This document shows positions 16,755-20,153 of a stretch of 20,153 bases of DNA, in pieces. The stretch is from Chara braunii (Eukaryota > Streptophyta > Charophyceae > Charales > Characeae). Under the pieces are notes generated by a model, which was not told where the DNA came from, ran no database searches, and worked only from the letters and a program-made list of their open reading frames with translations. How positions within the stretch are numbered: position 1 is the stretch's first letter; each line of letters opens with the position of its first letter. Both the position numbers and the translations under genes were made by a program. Location: contig BFEA01000053.1 in NCBI GenBank assembly GCA_003427395.1, positions 370,123-390,275 on the forward strand. The letters are read 5' to 3'.

Positions 16755-17231
16755 GACGACCTTCTCGAGCGTTTGGGCGGCGCAAAATTCTTCTCGAAGT
16801 TGGACTTAAAGTCGGGCTATCACCAAATCTCGATCTGCCCGCAATTAGTTTGGGCGGCTCAAAATTCTTTTCGAAGTTGCACTAAAATTCTTCTCAAAGT
16901 TGGACTTAAAGTCGGGCTATCACCAAATCTTGAAGTTGGCCTTAAAGACCTGGAAAAAGTTAAAGAGAACATTAGTAAGGCACAACATCAAATGATAGAA
17001 CAGGCTAACAAACATCGTAGACCCTCACAATTTGCTGTAGACGATCTAGTCTGGGTGAAATCAAAAGAGTTTCTCCCTGAGGAGAACATTTCTCAAAAGT
17101 TATTACCTGCTTATCGAGGACCCTGGCAGATTCTTGATGTGATAGGTGACGTTGATGGTCTTTCCTATGTTGTTGAGATTCCTCCACATTTGCACACGTA
17201 TCCGGTGTTCCACACTTCAAAGTTATTGCCT
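16742..17231 (+). pseudogene. Internally deleted Ty3/gypsy pol: RT motif fused to integrase C-terminus (gypsy-C)
   Basis: The frame reads PLPRIDDLLERLGGAKFFSK and LDLKSGYHQI, the RT block that carries the first catalytic Asp (LDL). It then passes through about 90 bp of local duplications and continues directly into LKDLEKVKENISKAQHQM, QANKHRRPSQF, VDDLVWVKSKE, LLPAYRGPWQILDVIG and PPHLHTYPVFHTSKLLP. These last blocks are the integrase C-terminal domain, also seen in gypsy-A. The rest of the RT, RNase H and the integrase zinc-finger and DDE core are missing, although the frame stays open across the junction. A TGA at 17232-17234 separates this part from the chromodomain. It is catalytically dead. 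Confidence 0.9.
16772..16930 (+). repeat. Three partial copies of an RT-coding segment
   Basis: Copy 1 (16772-16830) runs from TTTGGGCGGCGCAAAATTC to CACCAAATCT. Copy 2 (16849-16879) has only the first half, with GGCGGCTC. Copy 3 (16884-16930) runs from AAAATTCTTCTC to CACCAAATCT. The copies sit exactly at the RT-integrase junction, so the deletion and the duplications may share one repair or template-switching event. Confidence 0.9.
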
Positions 17232-17498
17232 TGAGTTAGTAATGACATGTTTCCATCGCGCAGATCTATGATTCCCCCTGATGTGGATGGTAAGTATGAT
17301 GTGGATAGAATTCTTGGGGAAAATGTTTACAGATCTGGACGCAGGGGTAGACCACAGCGACAATATAAGGTCAGATTTGCCTATCAAGAACCTACAGAAG
17401 ATCGCTGGTTCAAGAGAGATGAACTAATAGAAACAGCACCGCATATTGTGTCATACTATGAAAGAGCTAAGAGAGGATTTAACATAGTAGATAGATAA
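17232..17498 (+). pseudogene. Chromodomain-like tail of gypsy-C, after an in-frame TGA
   Basis: This is in frame with the preceding integrase part but behind a TGA (17232-17234). It reads MFPSRRSMIPPDVDGKYDVD, then RRGRPQRQYKVRF, EDRWFKRDELIETAP and IVSYYERAKRGF. The order and spacing match the gypsy-A tail (FPSRRSMLPP, YRVRF, EDRWFTREEL, APQVIAGYE), which makes gypsy-A and gypsy-C members of one chromovirus-like lineage at clearly less than full identity. Chromodomains of this kind bind histone tails to guide integration. Here the domain would not be translated with the integrase without readthrough. Confidence 0.85.
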
Positions 17499-17682
17499 AA
17501 TTGGTAATTTTCTCGGAGGACCTCGAAATTAGGCCGGCGAGAGTGAAAGGCCTTCCACGATTCAAACCCCAAATTCGGATCTCAGGGTCCGATCCCCAAG
17601 TCAAGAAAAGGCCGAGTTTGTCAAACTCAGAAAAGTCACAATCGGGTACCTCAGCAGTCTGGTCCAACAGGCACCCAGCAAA

Positions 17683-17945
17683 CAGTCACGTCTCAGGAAC
17701 AAAAGTCATGTCTCAAAATAAAAGCCATTCAGAAGAGTCATATCCCACGAGTGGAAAGGCAGATTCACTAAGCAAGAGTCATGTCTCAAAGGCAGGAGTC
17801 ACGTTTCCTAATGAAAAGTCATATTGAAGAGTCACATCCCACGAGTAAAAGGCAGTATCACAGGCAGAAGTCGTGACCCACAGGCAGGAGTCACTGTCCA
17901 CAGTCCAAAGTCAGATTCACAAGTGAAAAGTCATGACTCAAGCAG
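17683..17945 (+). repeat. Degenerate AGTCA minisatellite
   Basis: About eleven units with the core (A/G)AGTCA(T/C)RTCYC recur every 15-36 bp, for example AAAGTCATGTCTCAAA, GAGTCATATCCCACGAGT and GAGTCACATCCCACGAGT. A longer unit containing CCCACGAGT and AAAGGCAG is visible twice (from about 17735 and 17825). It follows the gypsy-C coding end and could be in its 3' untranslated region or LTR. Confidence 0.8.
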
Positions 17946-19490
17946 TCCAATGGAAGTTCGGGAAGGTTCCAGGCCTTGACATTGAGAAGCAGACAGGCCG
18001 TGGGGATGTGGTACCGGAACCAGTCAGGACCCAAGAAACAAAGGCTGGCACGAGTTGAAGTGCAAACCAAGACTACAAAAGGACTGGTCAGCCTCACATT
18101 CGGGCAGATTGCTCATTCGCAAAGAGTGTGGAAGTGCTGGTGCACTTGTGCGCTAATGTGAGGAGCCGAGCGCTGAGGCCAGAGTGCTGCGCTAAGTGAG
18201 GGAGAGAGGAGAAGATAGTGCTGGCAGGAAGAAGGCAGCCATAGCTGTGCCAGTGCAGAAGTGTTAGTGCTAGTTGTTAGTAGTAGACTCCAGAGCGGTT
18301 AGTGGAGTTGACAGTTGGTGTATTCAGAGTAGATTCTTGAGTAGTATTAGTGTGTGTGCACGTATGTAGTGAGAGAAGACTCAGCGAGGACATAGCTAGG
18401 GAGAAGACCAATAAGGAGGGGAGATACAAGAGGGAGAAGAGCAGCGGGAGAAGAGAATCTTACCTGAGAGTTTGTGCTGGATATTGGTTACCTTTGACAT
18501 GCGCTGATGAGCGCTGGTGACTTGGAACTCTTATTGCTCTTGTGTAACTCGTTGGAATTCATAAGCTGCGCTATCTGGTCTTAATCTCTCTGGTTTATCA
18601 GTGTGAACTTCGTGTGATCTCATACATGCTTGTGGTGTGAATATGTGCACTCAATGGTACTGTGAGGTTCGTTGCAAAATAGGTAAACCACACAAAAATT
18701 CAAACCAACTGTCTGGAGGAGTTAAAAAGGCTGCGATTAAGACTGAGAAAAAGAGAAAAGAATGGAGATTTTTGATACAGTTTTTTACTGAAATACGATT
18801 TGATTCGCATTTGAAGTAGTTGAAGTTAGGCGAAATCCTGACAGAGAGAATATTTCTTCACGCCACAGACCATGCAAAAACAGCACAAACACTCTTACAC
18901 ATGCATAGCATGACGAAACATAGCTCCTGAAATTCCTCGAGTGAACTTGCACAGTGTTGCCTGCTCAGAATTACCTGCAGATCTTGCGCCAATATCCAGA
19001 TGACAAATGTCATATTGCACTGTCACAGGAATCAGATGAAACAAGAGATGAGATGACGTTGATGTCATACAGCAAAACAGCAATATGAATGAAAAACAAA
19101 ACAGAAAAATTCAAAACTGTGATGAACCCGTTCCTTGAAGCTCATGTCACACAACAAGACAATGAGAAGAAGAAGAAGAGAGAGAACAGGCTCCAGCACA
19201 TAATCGATGCATAGGCTCCGCCCACTTCCACTCCAAGTCTTCTTCCTCCCTGTCTCCACCTCACCATCTCCTTATCGCAACATCTAATCCTGGCAACCTT
19301 CCACTCTCAAAAACACCACCTCGCCAGAGCTTGATGTCACACTCCACGACGATTCTCTGTGGCGCTATCTAGGCCAGTGCAACCACTACCAGCACTGAGC
19401 ATGGCAATATTCTGAAGCAGTGCAGTGCACTCTCACCTCAATCGCAATGGCACCAGCAGGTAAGTAAGTATCAGGCAAACTTCTCTTTTG
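17946..19490. other. No recognisable gene
   Basis: AATGTGAGGAGCC at 18157-18169 resembles the TGTGAGGATC LTR start of gypsy-A, but no polypurine tract precedes it. A 60-codon frame at 18637-18819 (Lys-rich) is unassigned. CAG|GTAAGT at 19457-19465 is a consensus plant splice donor behind ATGGCACCAG (from 19447), which could mark a tiny first exon, but no partner exon could be confirmed. Confidence 0.5.
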
Positions 19491-19497
19491 ACAGGAT

Positions 19498-19902
19498 GTG
19501 CCTTCTCCACAGGCTATGACCGCTCACTCCCTCTCCTCTCAGATATGGTCTGGTGGCACCTTCTCCTACCTAGCTATACCTGCCACTCTTTGTCTCCCTC
19601 CCTCCCTCACTCACTCTCTCAATCAAGTTTTACAAACAAATTCAACCTCCTGGTTTGGATCTGGTGCCCGGCTCTGCAGCATCCATGCTTTCAGCAAGTT
19701 GAAATATGATGACGACAGCAACTACCATAATGAGGATAATGATGGCGGCGGCACTGGGGACAATAACTCGGCGAACCAATCATCAGTCAGAATCAGCCAA
19801 ATCAAACAACTGCAAGGTGTCACATCTATGGCTCATGTGAGACAGTACGTAAACAGGTTCCTCCTTATATCTGGGAAGTACGATTTTGCAAGATCGTATT
19901 GA
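19498..19902 (+). CDS. Unassigned 134-codon ORF, weakly gag-like
   Basis: This frame has a Ser/Thr/Leu-rich N-terminus that partly comes from a CTCCCTCCCTC low-complexity stretch. An acidic segment (KYDDDSNYHNEDNDGGGTGD) follows, then QLQGVTSMAHVRQYVNRFLL. The last block vaguely recalls retrotransposon gag proteins (QG-S-V-x-x-Y-x-x-x-F), but no zinc knuckle follows and the frame stops at 19902. It could be a decayed gag piece, an exon or a chance frame. I do not assign a function. Confidence 0.2.
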   Translation: MPSPQAMTAHSLSSQIWSGGTFSYLAIPATLCLPPSLTHSLNQVLQTNSTSWFGSGARLCSIHAFSKLKYDDDSNYHNEDNDGGGTGDNNSANQSSVRISQIKQLQGVTSMAHVRQYVNRFLLISGKYDFARSY

Positions 19903-20061
19903 GCGAGACATGCATAAGAAACGATTGTCCATCTAAAAATCAAACAGAAACACCTGTGACAGGCCAAAAAACACGTATCCTCTACCCAAAATAGAAACAA
20001 ACAGAGACAATCACAAACCGAACAAACCAAACCAGATCAGACAAAACCAAACCAAATCGAA

Positions 20062-20062
<1 letters not shown>

Positions 20063-20153
<91 letters not shown>
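20063..20153 (+). repeat. Compound (AC)n(AG)n microsatellite at window end
   Basis: About 20 AC units (20063-20104) switch directly to at least 24 AG units that run off the window. It is preceded by AACCAAACC-type words (about 20020-20060). Confidence 0.97.

Noticed and set aside
19447-19495. First exon ATGGCACCAGCAG with donor GTAAGT and acceptor TTTTGACAG
   Set aside because: The implied intron of about 30 bp is too short for plants, and no downstream coding sequence is recognisable. It is kept only as a possible donor site.

Overview
This window looks like repeat-rich intergenic DNA from a eukaryotic nuclear genome. I found no intact host gene in it. The recognisable coding DNA is all decayed retrotransposon: two copies of an L1-type LINE and three fragments of Ty3/gypsy chromovirus-type pol. 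That combination, with long microsatellites and no bacterial-style operons, points to the green plant lineage. A charophyte alga or bryophyte would fit, but this is inference; the sequence alone does not fix the species. Isolated N bases show that this is an assembled draft.

Layout. 1-711: the 3' end of a LINE on the + strand (ORF2 C-terminus, 3' tail, A-tract). 712-1450: simple and inverted repeats, comprising GCCGACC-rich blocks, a very G-rich stretch with quadruplex potential, and a nested inverted repeat. 1497-1830: a pyrimidine tract. 1990-2345: a degenerate minisatellite. 2346-3368: unassigned DNA that includes a probable gypsy polypurine tract and LTR start read on the - strand. 3369-3989 (-): gypsy integrase C-terminus plus chromodomain-like tail. 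3990-7620: no recognisable gene. 7755-8095 (+): N-terminal part of a gypsy reverse transcriptase (RT), with one frameshift. 8113-10151: about two kilobases dense in perfect hairpins and palindromes, centred on a (GA)n microsatellite and including a tRNA/SINE-like motif. 10152-12194: low-complexity and unassigned DNA. 12195-15665 (-): a 5'-truncated LINE with RT, connector, zinc-finger region and a complex 3' tail. 16329-16754: a 213-bp tandem duplication. 16742-17498 (+): a gypsy pol fragment that jumps from the RT directly to the integrase C-terminus. 17683-17945: an AGTCA minisatellite. The remainder is unassigned and ends in an (AC)n(AG)n microsatellite.

How it fits together. The RT fragment at 7755-8095 stops just before the conserved PLPRIDDLL motif, and the fragment at 16742 begins exactly with that motif on the same strand. 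The simplest reading is one internally deleted gypsy element split by about 8.6 kb of nested insertions, including the hairpin-rich region and the LINE. The duplicated 213-bp unit contains the first 12 bases of the downstream RT piece, so the duplication happened after that junction formed. The hairpin array is the least explained part of the window and the best candidate for something undescribed. I see no evidence of an intact functional protein system.
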